Below, in pieces: positions 12,100-24,578 of a stretch of 64,000 nucleotides of DNA (positions are counted from its first letter, which is position 1; the number at the start of each line of letters is the position of its first letter). Source of the stretch: Callorhinus ursinus. Taxonomy: Eukaryota > Chordata > Mammalia > Carnivora > Otariidae. The stretch spans positions 5,765,221 to 5,829,220 of the forward strand of contig NW_020312867.1 in the NCBI RefSeq assembly GCF_003265705.1, given 5' to 3'. Below the pieces are notes generated by a model. It was given only the letters and a program-made list of their open reading frames with translations. It searched no databases and had not been told where the DNA came from. A program made the position numbers and the translations under genes.

Positions 12100-12380
12100 T
12101 TGTCTCTACAGCTTGGCAGATGCACAAGGTCCTGGGGACCATCTGGGTCCAAGTCCTAGCTCTACCCTTTGCATGCTGTGTGACTTGGGGCACATTCCCT
12201 GGCAATGCCTTCCCTAACCTTTCCAAGTCTCAGTTTTTCATCTGTGAAATGGGAATAGTGGTAGCACCTACCTGCCAGTGTGCTAAGAGGAGCACGGTGG
12301 ACGTGCTTAGAGCGCAGGTCCCAGCACAGGGTATGTGCTCAATAAATGTGAGTGGTGGTTGTTGTTGTTATTACTGCTTG
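12100..12380 (+). mobile_element. MIR SINE
   Basis: TGCATGCTGTGTGACTTGGG, AAGTCTCAGTTTTTCATCTG and TATGTGCTCAATAAATGTG. Confidence 0.7.
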
Positions 12381-12529
12381 TAATAGCGTGGGCCTTTGCG
12401 GAGAGGTAATGATGATAGTTAGGTCCAGATAATTGACCCAGGGGAAGGAAGTGATAGCTTTGCCCGTCTCTTATTCCTAAATGCATCCAAAGATACACAT
12501 CTCCATTAATTAATTCCCTCCAGAGAATA

Positions 12530-12720
12530 GGTTTGAATCCCATTTGGGTCGCTTTGCTGTGTGATCCTGGGCAAAGTACTTAACCTCTCTGGGCCTCAAC
12601 GTCCTCATCTGTAAAATGGGGATAATCATAGCTGCTCCCTCAGAGGCTGCTGAGAGCATGAACTGAGGTGTGTGCTCACATAGCACTTAGCAAGTGCTTT
12701 TAGTCATTCGTTCTGCAATA
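12530..12720 (+). mobile_element. MIR SINE
   Basis: GTGTGATCCTGGGCAAAGTA then CTTAACCTCTCTGGGCCTCA. Confidence 0.75.
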
Positions 12721-13357
12721 ATTAGTATCCACTTGGCCTTGCCTCTGCCTTCTGGAATCTCAGTGAATAGTTGTGGAACGAATGAGTAATGAGCCATGAC
12801 TGTGAACCAAGGGAACAAATGAGCGGTCCCCTAGGACCCCCATCACCCCCCCGCCTGGGTGCAAGCCTTGCCTCTTTTAACTTGCACAAGTCACTCGGAG
12901 GTGTGTCAGCAGCCCTGGGTTCCCAAGGACATCTGAGGCTCAGAGAGGTGACCGGCTCGCTCCAGCTCCTGTAGCCAGGGCTGCCAGAGCTGGGACGTGG
13001 GTCCAATCTGTCTAGTCCCAAACATAAGCTCTTTACCACCCACTGTCCTTTCCCCCAGTGACTCCAGGTCAGTGTCCAGGGGGTCAGGGGAGGCAAACAT
13101 GGCCTCTGGATATGATCTGGGGAGTCATCCTTGCTGCTCTGCTCCAGTCTAGAAGCTGGGCTTGTGGTTTAGAGCTGAGCGGTCCATTGCTGAATCCTGT
13201 CTCCACGTGCAGTGGGATAGGAGAGGGACAGTGAGTGCCCTGAGGCCCCTCGGTGTATGGCCTGGCCCTGGTCAGTCTCCCCTTCCTGGAGTTGTCAAGA
13301 GGAAAAAGGTGAGAGCATTTGCCATCTTGCCACGTGTACAAAATGTACCAAATGCCT

Positions 13358-13552
13358 GGGCGCCTGGGTGGCTCAGTCGTTAAGCGTCTGCCTTCGGCTC
13401 AGGTCATGATCCCAGGCTCCTGGGATCGAGCCCCACATCGGGCTCCCTGCTCGACGGGAAGCCTGCTTCTCCCTCTGCCACTCCCCCTGCTTGTGTTCCG
13501 TCTCTCGCTGTGTCTCTCTCTGTCAAATAAATAAATAAAATTTTTTTTTTAA
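13358..13552 (+). mobile_element. Can-SINE
   Basis: Full-length consensus-like copy. Flanking 18 bp repeats AAAATGTACCAAATGCCT (13340-13357) and a one-mismatch partner (13553-13570). Confidence 0.95.
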
Positions 13553-14029
13553 AAAATGTACCAAACGCCTAAAGATGAGATGCTCTGGGGGGTGGGGAGG
13601 CCTCCTGGTAGGGAACTGCCAGTCCCTTGGGCACATCTCCAGAGAGGCGAATGCCCCCTCCTGGGCTCCCCAGCTGGTTAGGCCTGCTGCCCGGCGACAA
13701 TGCCCCTCTGTGGGAGATCTGAGCCTGGTGCCAGGGCCTGGGCCTGCATCAGCTCCTGCTTCCTGCCGCTTGGCCCTGACAAGGGCCAACACGCACAACT
13801 GCTCTCTGTTGGCCTGGCACACCTTGGAACCCAGAGCCAGCGGAGCCCTGTCCTCAGTGGCCTTCAGTTGTCCCCATCAAGCTGCCGAGGGACTTTTTGT
13901 CCCACCCTTACGTCTTTCCAGCACCCAGGGCCTTGCTTGTGCTGTGTCCTATTTCTGGAATGCCTGGACCACTCCCCCGAAACATCCATCTTGCCCTGTC
14001 TGGGCAGCAGGTCAGGGGGTAGCCTCTGG

Positions 14030-14220
14030 AGTCTGACAGATGTGGTTCAATCCTTGTTCTTGGGTTCATCAACTGTGAGGTGGTGGGAAAATCGCTTTCT
14101 CTCTATGAGCCTCTGTTTCCTCAGGTATAAAACAGGACTGTTTTGAGGGTCACATAAGATAATGTGAAATACTTGGGACGTCAGAGGATTCAGTAAATGG
14201 TAAATTGCTACCATTATTAT
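14030..14220 (+). mobile_element. MIR SINE
   Basis: GAGCCTCTGTTTCCTCAGGT with ATAAAACAGGACTG and ACATAAGATAATGTG. Confidence 0.65.
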
Positions 14221-14385
14221 TGGAATATTAACATCACGGATCTTTAAGGCTTAATTCAGAAGGTACGGTCTGCATAAAGCTGCCTGACTCTGTCCTGATG
14301 TCTTTGTGCCCTCCTGGGGGCCCCCAAAGCACCAACTATTTACTCTCTTGGGGGTTTGGATCCTCCTCTGCCTTGAGAGATGTCC

Positions 14386-14448
14386 ACTTTATCCATCCAT
14401 CCATCCATGCATTCGTCAATCCATCCATGTATTCATTCATTCATTCCA
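14386..14448 (+). repeat. (CCAT)n / (ATTC)n simple repeat
   Basis: Imperfect tetranucleotide tract of CCAT units passing into ATTC units. Confidence 0.85.
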
Positions 14449-14840
14449 GGCTCCTCACTGGTCTCCCGCTTTCCACCCTGAGTCCCGCCTACCAAAATCC
14501 ACTTTCCACGCAACAGCCCAAGTTAACTTTAGAAACGTGACTCAGACTTTGTCACAGCTCTGCTTGTTAAAACCCTCCAAGGGCCCCTGTGGCTCTTGCA
14601 TGAAAAGGCAAGCTCTACAAGGTCCTTCATGGTTGGCTGCTGCCTTCCTCTCAGCCCTCATCTCTCATCACTTTGCTCCTCTCTCCGCTCACTCCTCCCT
14701 CAGGGCCTTTGCACATGCTGAGCCTTCTCCCAGGAGAGTGCTCTTCTCCCAGCCTGGCTCCTTCTCATTCACCAAGTCTCAGCTTCAGTATCCCTTCTTT
14801 GGAAAGGTCTTTCCTGGCCACCCTTGCTAAAAGAGGGCTC
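14440..14840 (+). mobile_element. L2 LINE 3' remnant
   Basis: CAGGGCCTTTGCACATGCTG, AAAACCCTCCAAGGGCCCC and AGTCTCAGCTTCAGTATC are L2-type. Confidence 0.65.
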
Positions 14841-15081
14841 TTCTTGTTCTTCTCTCTCACGGCCACGGATGGGGGTCCTCACTAGCACTCCAATCTGAAA
14901 ACTCAAGTGTTGTCTGAGGCACCACGGTTCCACAGATCATGCCAAGAAGAGGGGCCGGACCACAGTGCAAGCGGATAGCCAAGAACTGGTTGTACTACCC
15001 TCGGGACTGCTATGTGGAGGTTTCTGACCCAGAGCAAGGTGATAAAGGATCATGGGCAAAGCCAGCTCCGCTGGCTCTGGG

Positions 15082-15223
15082 TTTATTTATTTTTTTTTTA
15101 AGTAAGCTCCGCACCGAGCACAGAGCCCAATGCGGGGCTTGAACTCATGACCCTGAGGTCAAAACCTGAGCTGAGATCAAGAGTGAGGTCAGACACCCAA
15201 CTGACTGAGCCACTCAGGTGCCC
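15082..15223 (-). mobile_element. Old tRNA-derived SINE, shortened
   Basis: Oligo-T, AAGTAAGCTCCGCACCGAG, then TGCGGGGCTTGAACTCATGA and CACTCAGGTGCCC. About 140 bp, lacking the GA-rich block. Confidence 0.75.
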
Positions 15224-15785
15224 TGTGAAGATATTTCGGACAAGACGGCTACAGCTGGGGTCCCTCCTCCCACTCTCCCAGTGATGAGAGCGGGGGTGTC
15301 TGCCCCTACTGCGGGCCTAGCGGGAGGGGGCTTTTCAGGGACTATTTAGGGGCTTGAGGGGTATGTCCTCTGGAGTTGGGGCATACAGTGGACTGGATTC
15401 TATCTTTTGCCTGAGAGAAAGAGGCTGATGAGCTGAAGTCATAGTGGGCAGAGCTGCTTCTGAGGAAAATGATGGCTCTGGACAGGGTCAAAGCTTGTGT
15501 GTATGTTTTTCCAAAGACCCTGCAGGACAGCGATCTCATCTGGGGCTGGTTTAAGTCCTTCACAACACCCTCTCCTGGGCAGGTGAGGAAAGGTTTCCAG
15601 AGAGCCAGGGGCTGGGGGTGGCACGCAGGGTGGTCAGCCATTGGAAGAGCTCTGCCCTCGTCTGGGGTTGCAGCTTGAGAGGCCTGGCAGGAAGGTTTGA
15701 AAATCCCCAGGAGGGTGCCCAGGAGAGCTCTAAACATTATTTGGCTCCCCAGAGACTAGAGAGCCATCTTGCAATATTACTAGCC

Positions 15786-15790
<5 letters not shown>

Positions 15791-15839
<49 letters not shown>

Positions 15840-15840
15840 A
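15791..15840 (+). repeat. (TG)n(AG)n microsatellite
   Basis: About 17 TG units followed by about 8 AG/GA units, then a short G run. Confidence 0.95.
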
Positions 15841-17632
15841 GGGGGGGGAGAGAGAATATGAGCATGAGCCTCTCCTCCCCTAAGCCAGTCCATAGAAGCC
15901 TTGGTTAGGGGTGGGGAGAAAGTGTGAAATCAAAGAGAGTTAATCAAGCCAGACACACAGACATGGCAAAGTGTCAAAGTAGAAGAGATCGCTCCCATTT
16001 TCCAGGTGCATGGAGTTCTTGAAGAAGGGAAGTAATGTATCCACGGTCCCACATCCATAAAAGGTGGAGTCAGGATTTGAACCCGGTTCTGACTGTGGAG
16101 CCTATGACCTGCCCCTTTGTCTCAGCCCACCCCATCTCCTGCAGCTGGGACAGGGGCATCCTTTTCTGAGAAGTCCATGGTCCTGTGGGTCTCTGAGGAC
16201 ATGCTGGACAGCTGAAAATCTGAAGGACTTTTGCTCTCTCAGAAGACAAGAAGGAAGCCTGCTTGAAGAATTCACTCAGGTGGGCTCAGGCCCTCGATTT
16301 AAAAAGACTCTTTGTTGGCACCAAAGATGCCACCAGAATGGCAGAAAGATTTCACCTCCGGTGCCAATTCTGTTGCTTAGAAATGGCCGTTGGAGTCCTC
16401 AAGGGTCTGGCCTCAGCAGAAGAGTGTGATAATTGAATGGCAACATCTGCCATGAGCCATACAGATGCTGCATCCTTGCTGCGTCCCGCCTGCATTGTTG
16501 TTGAAGATTTCGCATTCCCTTGCAAAGCATCAAAGAGCTAACAGAGTGGGGAGAAACTATCTAGACAACATGCAGTTTGCTAATGCTTTCGGACAAGTCA
16601 GTTCTTCTCTCTGGGCCTCAGTCTCCCCAACTGTTAGGTAAGGATGTTGGACTCCTCGATGCTGTGGGTCAGGCTGGCTCTGATGACCTTTGCTTACAGT
16701 GGAGGGAGTTCAGTAAATAAGCAGTGAGGAATGGCCTGTCCCCGAGGGCTCGTTTGTTCTCGGGAAGCCTCAGGCCCACTGACCCAGGGCCTGTGTAGGT
16801 TCTGCCTGAGGGAACTGTCCAGTGGCGCGGGCAGGATGGACTGTGAAGATGCCCAGACAGCATTCTGTATAACAGCCCTAAGGTGGGACCAAGCTTAAAT
16901 GTCCAGCAACAGGGGACTCATCAAATAAATTGTGGGCCACCAGGCAGCTGTCACAAAATAATGTAGAGAAACCGAAGGCTCTTAGCAAGTGAAAAAAGGA
17001 AAGGTTCTTCTATTTTTAAGAAAAAAAAAATTTTTTTTCATCTAGAAAAAATACTGGAGGGAAACTCACCAAAAGGGGAACAATGCTTAGTTCTTGGAAG
17101 TGTCATCATAGGTGACTTATACCATTTTCTTTGTGTTTTCAGAATTGAAAAAGTTTTTACACTGAATGCATTTTTTGATCAGCAAACAGCCCCATGAAAT
17201 GGCTTGAAAATGAGTAAATAAAGGTTGGGCAGAGAACAAGGTTATGGAGAGCGCTGGACTCCTTTCCCAGGGCCGCCCCCAGGCCCCGCTGCGCAGGCTT
17301 CCAGGGCAGCGGGGCATGGGCTGGCCGGCAAATGGGCAGAGAGGGCACTTCTGCAACAAAAGCCCAGTCATGCTGGTCCCGGAACCGCCACCACAGCCTC
17401 CTGAGCATAATCCCTCTTTTGTGGGACAGGAATAGGTTAGATTCAGTGCCAACATGCACTGGCTAAGCCAGACGTCTAGCTCTTTGGGGGAAACAAAGAC
17501 CAGATATGCCCTGCCCTTGTAGGGCTCACAGTCAAGGTGGGGGTTGTGTGTGTGTCCTAGAGGGACAGAGAGGTCAGGCTTTGGGTCATGATCAGGGTCA
17601 ACGCAGGCAGAGGGCCAAACACAGTGATTCAC

Positions 17633-17648
17633 CGCCCCCCCCCCCCCG
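17633..17648 (+). repeat. Poly-C tract
   Basis: C run ending in CCCCGACTC; potentially length-variable. Confidence 0.9.
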
Positions 17649-19561
17649 ACTCTGGCAGCATGGGATAGGGTAGAGGTCAGCTAGATGTTGGTAAGTGCTC
17701 TAAGAAGGGGCAGCCCATGATGATAGTGCCGTAAGTGAGGTGAACCCAGGCCCACTGTGGCAAGTGTTGTGATGGAGGTCAGCCCAGAGCTTGTCATCTG
17801 GGCCGAGTGTGGGACACAGGCAAAGTGTGTCAAATGGTAGAGCAGGTAGGTGATCGGCGCTGCGATGGGGGTCCACAACCACCTAGTGTGGGACAGTTGC
17901 CAGTAGCCCAGAGGGCATGTGCTCTTTGACTAGGGAGGAGGGTAGATCAGAGAAGCCTTCATGGAAAGGGTGACATTTGATTTGGGCTTCAGGGAGAAGA
18001 GTAAGGGGCTGCGAATGAGGGCTGGGGGAGGGGAGCTTTCTGGGAGGAGAGGAAAAGAGGAGGTGGGTTTTGGAGAGTGAGTTTGGGGGCTCATTGAAGC
18101 GATGGAACAGAGAGTAGGTGGCAGGGAAGTGGGCTGGAGCCATTTGCACCAGAAACCTGACCATCGGTTGGAGGTGAAGTGGGGCTGGGGTCCTGGTAGC
18201 CCCTTGCACGCCCCAGCATGCCGCAGGCTGCAGGGGAGCCCCCCTCAAGGCAGGGGCCCAGTCCGGTCTGTGCTCTGAAACCAGGCCTCCAGGACCCTGC
18301 TTGTCTGAACGCCCTGGCCCCAGCTGTCCTGGGGTCTCCCTCTCTCTCTCTCTCACACACACCCCAAGTTGGTTTCTGTATGTCTTTGTCTCCTCTGTCT
18401 TTGTCCATCTCTTGTGTGCCACCTCAGAGGCCCAGGAGGGCGCTGGGGGAGCCCTGTGGAGAGCACAGGTGTTGGCGCTTTGAGAGGTGATACCCTGCTA
18501 CACACGTGAGGCCTGTGGCCTCGGCCCAGTATGCATGAGGGCCCAATATGCCCTCATCACCGAGCTTGGCTCAGCTGTGGACGTTGAGAGGAACCCTCCC
18601 CGCCGACCATATCAGCACTCACTCCCTTTCCAGGCCCTGTTCTAGCCCCCTGTTAACTCTTTCCCCGCCCCCATGGCCGTGGGGCTGGGAAGCTGAGCTG
18701 GGACAGCTTGATGAACGCTTACTTCGATCAGAGCCAGGGCCGCGTGAGGGCGCTCTTAATACGAAGCTTTCTATTATGATTATTGTAGTTGTTGTTATGG
18801 ACACCGTGTAGCTACACCTGGATAAAGGAAAAATCGAGTGGTTTTACAAGCTGGGGAACGTTATGAGAACTGTCCTTTGGAATTTCCATCTGTTCTTAGA
18901 AACAGGGTCTGGCTGTGTGTGTGGGGGGGGCTGGAAAATGCGGGTTTGCCTAGGAGATGGGGGTCCCTGAATCAGACCTCTGGGAGCAGCTGAATATGCA
19001 AAAGGGGGGCCTCGCTTTGGGGGGCTCAGAGGTTCAGCCTTTCTTTCCCCAAATGGTCATCGTCGGAGACTGAGTCTCAGGGGTGGCCAGGTCAGGAGGG
19101 TGGGGCAGACCCAGGGAGGCACCTACACCTGCAGCTGAAGACTTGCTGGGGCGGGGGGGAAGGGGCCTGTGCAGTTTAGGGGTCTGTCCTCAATATTTCT
19201 TCCTGACTCCCTCTCTGTACTAGCGCAGAACTGGCGGGACGGACAGACGCAGTCAGCCAGCAGGTCAGTTGGCCGGCAGCTAATTGTATTACACATTCTC
19301 TGTGTGTGGGCACGATTCTGGATGCTTTGGGCATAGCAGGGAGCAAACAGAATGCCCCCCTGCCTTCCCGGGCCTCACATTCTCCTGGGGAGAAAGAGTG
19401 TGAGCCAGAAACGGACAAGGAAATGTAAAAAACACAGCGCTCACTTGTCTCAGCCGCGAGGACAGAGAACAAAAAATAAATGCTGGAACTCTACCATCAG
19501 AGCATCGTGAGGGTTTGAGCGGCTTTAGTGTCCTGGGAACCTGATAGCCTCCCTCAGCACC

Positions 19562-19600
19562 ACGCACGCGCGCGCGCGCACACACATACACGCAGGCGCA
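19562..19600 (+). repeat. Alternating purine-pyrimidine CG/CA tract
   Basis: ACGCACGCGCGCGCGCACAC plus following ACATACACGCAGGCGC; a classical Z-DNA-prone composition. Confidence 0.85.
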
Positions 19601-19699
19601 CATGCGCCCCAGGCAACTCTCCCCTTGTTCAGCTTCCACATTTCACGTTTGACCTTGGACACAACTTGGGGGCCTAATGACATATGGGAGGAGGGGCTG

Positions 19700-19895
19700 C
19701 CTGAGGTATAGAATAGGCATGGTGCTCCCATTTCTGAGTGCGAGCCTCCAGCCAGCCCGATCACTACTACTCCCCTCATTGGACAGATAGGAAATGGCGG
19801 TGCAGGAAGGCAGGCTGACTTGCCCAAGGTCACACAGCTAGCAGGACCAGAGGCCGGGATCTGATCTCTGGTCCATCTGACAACGAACTTGTGCT
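19700..19895 (-). mobile_element. MIR SINE
   Basis: Reverse MIR core: CCAAGGTCACACAGCTAGCA with preceding ACAGATAGGAAAT. Confidence 0.65.
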
Positions 19896-20056
19896 CCATC
19901 TTTCCGCTGCCATCTCCCACACGCCTGTTGTCCGTGTCCTGTCCTCACCTGCCTGCCGTATCTGCCTTCACATGTTGCAGTGTCTGCCAAGGCCTACGAT
20001 TCCTGTCTACTCAACATGCATTTTGGTAAGTGGAATCACGTTTGATTTTCTATTTC

Positions 20057-20249
20057 CTTTTTTTTTTTAAGATTTTATTTATTTATTTATTTGACAGAGA
20101 GAGAGAGAGAGACAACGAGAGAGGGAACACAAGCAGGGGGAGTGGGAGAGGGAGAAGCAGGCTTCCCGCGGAGTGGCGAGCCCAGGACCCGGGGATCATA
20201 ACCTGAGCGGAAGGCAGACGCTTAACGAATGAGCCACCCAGGCGCCTCC
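20057..20249 (-). mobile_element. Can-SINE
   Basis: Oligo-T then AAGATTTTATTTATTTATTT; flanked by TGATTTTCTATTTC (20043-20056) and TGATTTTCTGTTTC (20251-20264). Confidence 0.92.
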
Positions 20250-20944
20250 GTGATTTTCTGTTTCTGACATGAAATGGTATAACCCTACCCAAAGTGCAAA
20301 AGCGACACTGCTTCCCATAAATCGGAGGTGACAACACGATGATAGGGCTACAGGGGATATTAATGGCTATAGTTAAGCTTATTGAGCACTCATGCACTCT
20401 TTGCTTGCATTATTAACCAGTTTTATAATTTAACGCCACGCCGATGCCTGCAGGTGGGCACTGTTTTATCCTTGTTTTTCGGATAAGGTTTGGATGAGTC
20501 CCCTTCAGAGAGGCGACATATTTTTTTCTAAAGTCACAGTGAAAACAAACAGAAACACGTTGTTGAACTCTGGCTCGCCATGCTGCCTGCTCAGGGCACC
20601 TGGGGAGAGTGCACAGTGGAGAGGTGTTGAAGGCATTCTAGCATTCTGCTGAGCCCTTGTATTGGAAGGATTGAGAACGACTAGGAAGGTGAATGACTTT
20701 CTCATTCCTGTTGATGGTGTGGGAGGCAGCCCAGCTTCTGGAAGACCTGCACCAAGCTATCGATCACATATCAAGAAGTGCTTTGGAGGGCTTTCTGAGT
20801 GTGGGCGAGCCAGATTACAAATGTCTTACCATGTGGCAGTTGTGTTCACTGGTACCAGTAGAGGCTCTAGAAGCCAAACGACGTGAATTCTTGAACATCT
20901 TTGCACATTTTCTGGACTCATAATCTCTCTGAACTGACAGTGTC

Positions 20945-21410
20945 TTGCTCTCTGCTTATCTCTACTTCCTGGGGCCTGGGAGGAGAGCGGGGGGAACCCA
21001 TCGGGCACCTCACTCGAAGTCACCACGTGGATTAGGTTCCTGTGCTAACATTTACTCACTTAGTCACCCAGTCTCCAGGAGAGGGGAAAGGTGAACCAGC
21101 AGACCTGCCTGAAGGTGGGGGTATTACTGAACGGGAAAGGGATATTCAGGATGCACTCCCCGCACCTGCTTCCCACCCTGCTTCTCTGTACATTTGAACA
21201 ATGTTTGCAGCATTTTTTTGCTCCTGGGAGAGGCCATTCCAGAGTTTCCTTGCACAAATAGGCTTCTGGCCTATTTCCACTCACTTTTCACTGCCTCCTG
21301 AGTCCCCTCCACCAACGGTGTCTCTGGCCTCCCTGCACGGCCTGGCCCCCTCAAATTTTCTGTCTGCAAGGTAGCCATAGTCAGACCCATCTTCCCTCCC
21401 CATAACATTT
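20945..21410 (+). repeat. Direct duplication, copy A (~466 bp)
   Basis: Matches 23172-23721 in the same orientation, offset about 2.23 kb. Long shared stretch around TTAGTCACCCAGTCTCCAGG, with short indels elsewhere. Lacks 78 bp found in copy B between two CGGCCTGGCC repeats. Origin unknown; no coding signal. Confidence 0.88.
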
Positions 21411-21435
21411 TCTTATGAAAGTTTTCTCTTCTTTC

Positions 21436-21632
21436 TTTTTTTTTTTTTAAGATTTTATTTATTTATCTGACAGAGAGAGAGCACAAGTAGGGGGAGTGGC
21501 AGACAGAGAGGGAGAAGCAGACTCCACTGAGCAGAGAGCCTGAAGTGGGTCTCAATCCCAGGACCCTGGGATCACGACCTGAGCTGAAGGCAGAAGGCAG
21601 ACGCTTAACTGACTGAGCCACCCAGGTGCCCC
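21436..21632 (-). mobile_element. Can-SINE
   Basis: Oligo-T start, GACAGAGAGAGAGCACAAGT, end GAGCCACCCAGGTGCCCC. Lies between the two direct duplication copies. Confidence 0.9.
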
Positions 21633-22167
21633 AGCAAAGTTAGTTTTACAGGTAACACCATGTAAATCCTGCCCATCCATCTTATTTGTTTGATGCATTT
21701 CATAAGTTGCTGGTGTCAGTCCCCTTCCCACTAAGTAATTCAGCACGTATATCATTACCTGGAGTCCATTGTTTGTTTGTACAAGGGCTTTCAGTTAGGA
21801 GGAAGGCCAAGGTACTCCATTCTTTGGCCGTCCAGCACCTGGGTTCATCCAACACCTGCTGCTTCCTCCATGATGCCCAAGTTCAACCCAACAAGATCGA
21901 AGTTGTGTGCCGGTGGGGAAATGGGTGTCACATCTGTGCTAGCCCCAAGACTGGCTCCCTGGGTCTGTCTCCAAAAAGGTTGGTGATCACATCGCCGAGG
22001 GAGCTGGGGGCTAGAAGGATCTGAAGATTACATTGGAGCTGACTATTCAGAACAGACAGGCCCAGACTGAGAGGTACCTTCTGTCTCTGCCCCGATTTTC
22101 ACAGACCTCAAGGAACCGTGCACACACAGAGAGAAGCAGAAAAACATTAAGTACATAGGAATATTAC

Positions 22168-22372
22168 CTTTTTTTTTTTTTTTTGAGAGGGAGAGAGAGA
22201 GCATGTAAGCAGAGGGGGAGCAGCAGAAGGAGAGGGAGAGAGAGAATCTTAATCAGGCTCCACGCCCAGTGCAGAGCCTGATGTGGGGTTCAATCTCACG
22301 ACCCTGAGATCATGACCTGAGCTGAAATCAAGAGTTGGACTTGTAACCGAATGAGCCACCCAGGGGCCCCAG
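22168..22372 (-). mobile_element. Can-SINE, older subtype
   Basis: Ends GAGCCACCCAGGGGCCCC; target duplication TAGGAATATTAC at 22156-22167 and 22373-22384. Confidence 0.9.
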
Positions 22373-22539
22373 TAGGAATATTACTTTTGGTTAGATTGTC
22401 AACATTGCCCAACAGATGTGGCACCAACTGTTAGCCAGAGAACTCTCTGGAACCAGTAAAGAGATCCTGGGGACTTCCCAGTCTGTGGGCTGCAATGGAA
22501 AACATTTCAGCATATAACGAAAAGCACAGATCTTAAATG

Positions 22540-23171
22540 TCCATTTACTGAGATTTGACAAATAAATATACCCGTATAACCCAAACCCCTATCATGATAC
22601 AGAATTTCACCATCACCCCAAAAGGTTCCCTTATGCCCTGTAGCCAATTCCCCCTGAGCCCCCATGGGGGTAGGTTCTGATCTTTTTTTTTTTAATCACC
22701 TTAACTTACTTTTGTCTGTTCTTGGTCTTCATGTAAATGGAACATACAGTGTGTCCTCTACTGTGTCTCACTCAGCCTAACGTTGCTGATACTCAGCCAC
22801 AGCCGCTGGCAGGCCATTCCTTTTTATGGATGCAACAAGACTGTATGAGTGTGCCACCTGTTTATTCCTTCGCCCTCCTGTTCAGCTGTTTCCAGTTCAG
22901 GATTATTATGAATACCATTTCTCTGGGACATTTTTTTCACTTCTTAAAAATGAAAGTAGAGTTGACATAGAATATCAGTTTCAGGTGTACAACATAGTGA
23001 TTCAACATTTTTTTACATTACACAATGCTCACCACAAGTGTAGTTATCATTTTTCACCATACAAAGTTATTACAAGATTATTGACTCCTTTCCTTTTGCT
23101 GTAGCTTTTATCTCCGTGACTTACTTATTTTATAACTGTAAGTTTGTCCCTCTTAGTCCCCGTCACTTATT
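22540..23171. mobile_element. L1M 3'-region fragments
   Basis: Two L1-type blocks: one with CCATCACCCCAAAAGGTTCC, TTCATGTAAATGGAACATAC and TGTTTCCAGTTCAGGATTAT, then one with TTTCAGGTGTACAACATAGT and GCTCACCACAAGTGTAG. Both are typical of mammalian L1M/L1ME ends. Strand left open. Confidence 0.65.
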
Positions 23172-23721
23172 TTGCTTTTTGCTTATCTCTACTTCCTGGG
23201 GCCTGGGAGGGGAGCAGGGGGACCCATCGGGTACCTCGCTCGAAGTCACCCACGTGGATTAGGTTCCTGTGCTAACATTTACTCACTTAGTCACCCAGTC
23301 TCCAGGAGAGGGGAAAGGTGAACCAGCAGACCTGCCTGAAGGTGGGGGCATCACTGAACTGGAAGGGATATTCAGGATGCACCCCCCTCCCCCCACCTGC
23401 TTCCCACCCTGCTTCTCTGTACCTGCAGCATTTTTCGCTCCTGGGAGAGGCTACTCCAGAGTTTCCTTGCACAGAGGGCCTGGCTTCTGACCTATTTCCA
23501 CTCATTCTTCACCTCTTGCCTCCTGAGTCCCCCCACCAACGGTGTCTCTGGCCTCCCTGCTCTCCCTGCACGGCCTGGCCTCACCTCTGGCCCCATCACT
23601 TCTTGCCTGGGGCAGTTGCAGCAGCCTCCTCGCTGGCCTCCCCGGGTTCGGCCTGGCCCCCTCAGATTTTCTGTCTGCAAGGTAGCCATAGCCAGACCCA
23701 TCTTCCCTCCCCGTAACATTT
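23172..23721 (+). repeat. Direct duplication, copy B (~550 bp)
   Basis: Longer partner of 20945-21410. Contains CGGCCTGGCC at 23571-23580 and again at 23649-23658; copy A has it once with the intervening 78 bp absent. Copy B begins within the tail of an L1-like fragment. Confidence 0.88.
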
Positions 23722-23879
23722 GTACCCTTTACATTTCCGCCTGCAGTGTGTGAGAGTTCTGGTAGCTCCACCGTGGCACCAGCACGTGGTGCTGTCTGTC
23801 CTTTCACTTTAGTCTTTCTGGGGAGCGTGTCAACGCCATCTCTTCCTAGAGCGTGTCGCTGGCTGGGTATGGCTCTTGG

Positions 23880-24480
23880 GAGAAAGTCCGGCTCTCAGCC
23901 TCAGCTCTGAGTCCTCCAAGGTCTGGCCCCTCTCGGTCCAGCCTCCCCTTTCGTTTTCCTACTACGTTCACCTGAGCACGTGCTTTTCCTGCCTACAGCA
24001 GGTCAGTTCATTTTTCTCTGCTTTCACGTGGCTGCCTCTTCAGCCTAGAATGTGCTCCTGCCCTTGCTCATCTGATGACTTCCCAATGGTCTTTTTTTTT
24101 TTTTAAGATTTTATTTATTTATTTGACAGAGAGAGACAGAGAGAGAGGGAACACAAGCAGGGGTGTGGGAGAGGGAGAAGCAGTCTCCCCGCCGAGCAGG
24201 GAGCCCGATGTGGGGCTCAATCCCAGGACCCTGGGATCATGACCTGAGCCGAAGGCAGACGCTTAATGACTGAGCCAGGTGCCCCCGATGGTTCTTTTAG
24301 ACTCACCATAGATGACCTTCCTGGACATCTCACTCAGAGGAAGTCATTTCCTCCCTGGGGCCATGCAGGTCCTCTCCCGCTGTTTCTCCTGCATCTCGGA
24401 TCACCCCTATCTGTAACGAGCTTACCCTCTAGACTCGGAACCCCCTGAGACAGGACACCGTTCTGACTCCTTCCCGTGTT
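23880..24480 (+). mobile_element. L2 LINE remnant split by a SINE
   Basis: L2-like text CTTTCACGTGGCTGCCTCTT with AGCCTAGAATGTGCTCCTG resumes after the SINE at 24092-24285. Confidence 0.55.
24092..24285 (-). mobile_element. Can-SINE
   Basis: Flanks CCAATGGTCTTTT and CCGATGGTTCTTTT form an imperfect target duplication. Confidence 0.9.
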
Positions 24481-24578
24481 CTCGCATGCAGGGTGGAGGC
24501 TGTGCACACTAGGGGCTCGGGTGCATCTAGCAGTACAGAGGCAGCGGTGGCGACCGCGCATGCTCGCCCGTGCAGGTT

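Noticed and set aside
20693..20923. Plus-strand 76-codon open frame with protein-like composition
   Set aside because: The downstream half overlaps a degraded MIR-like segment; no homologue recognised and no promoter or splice support.
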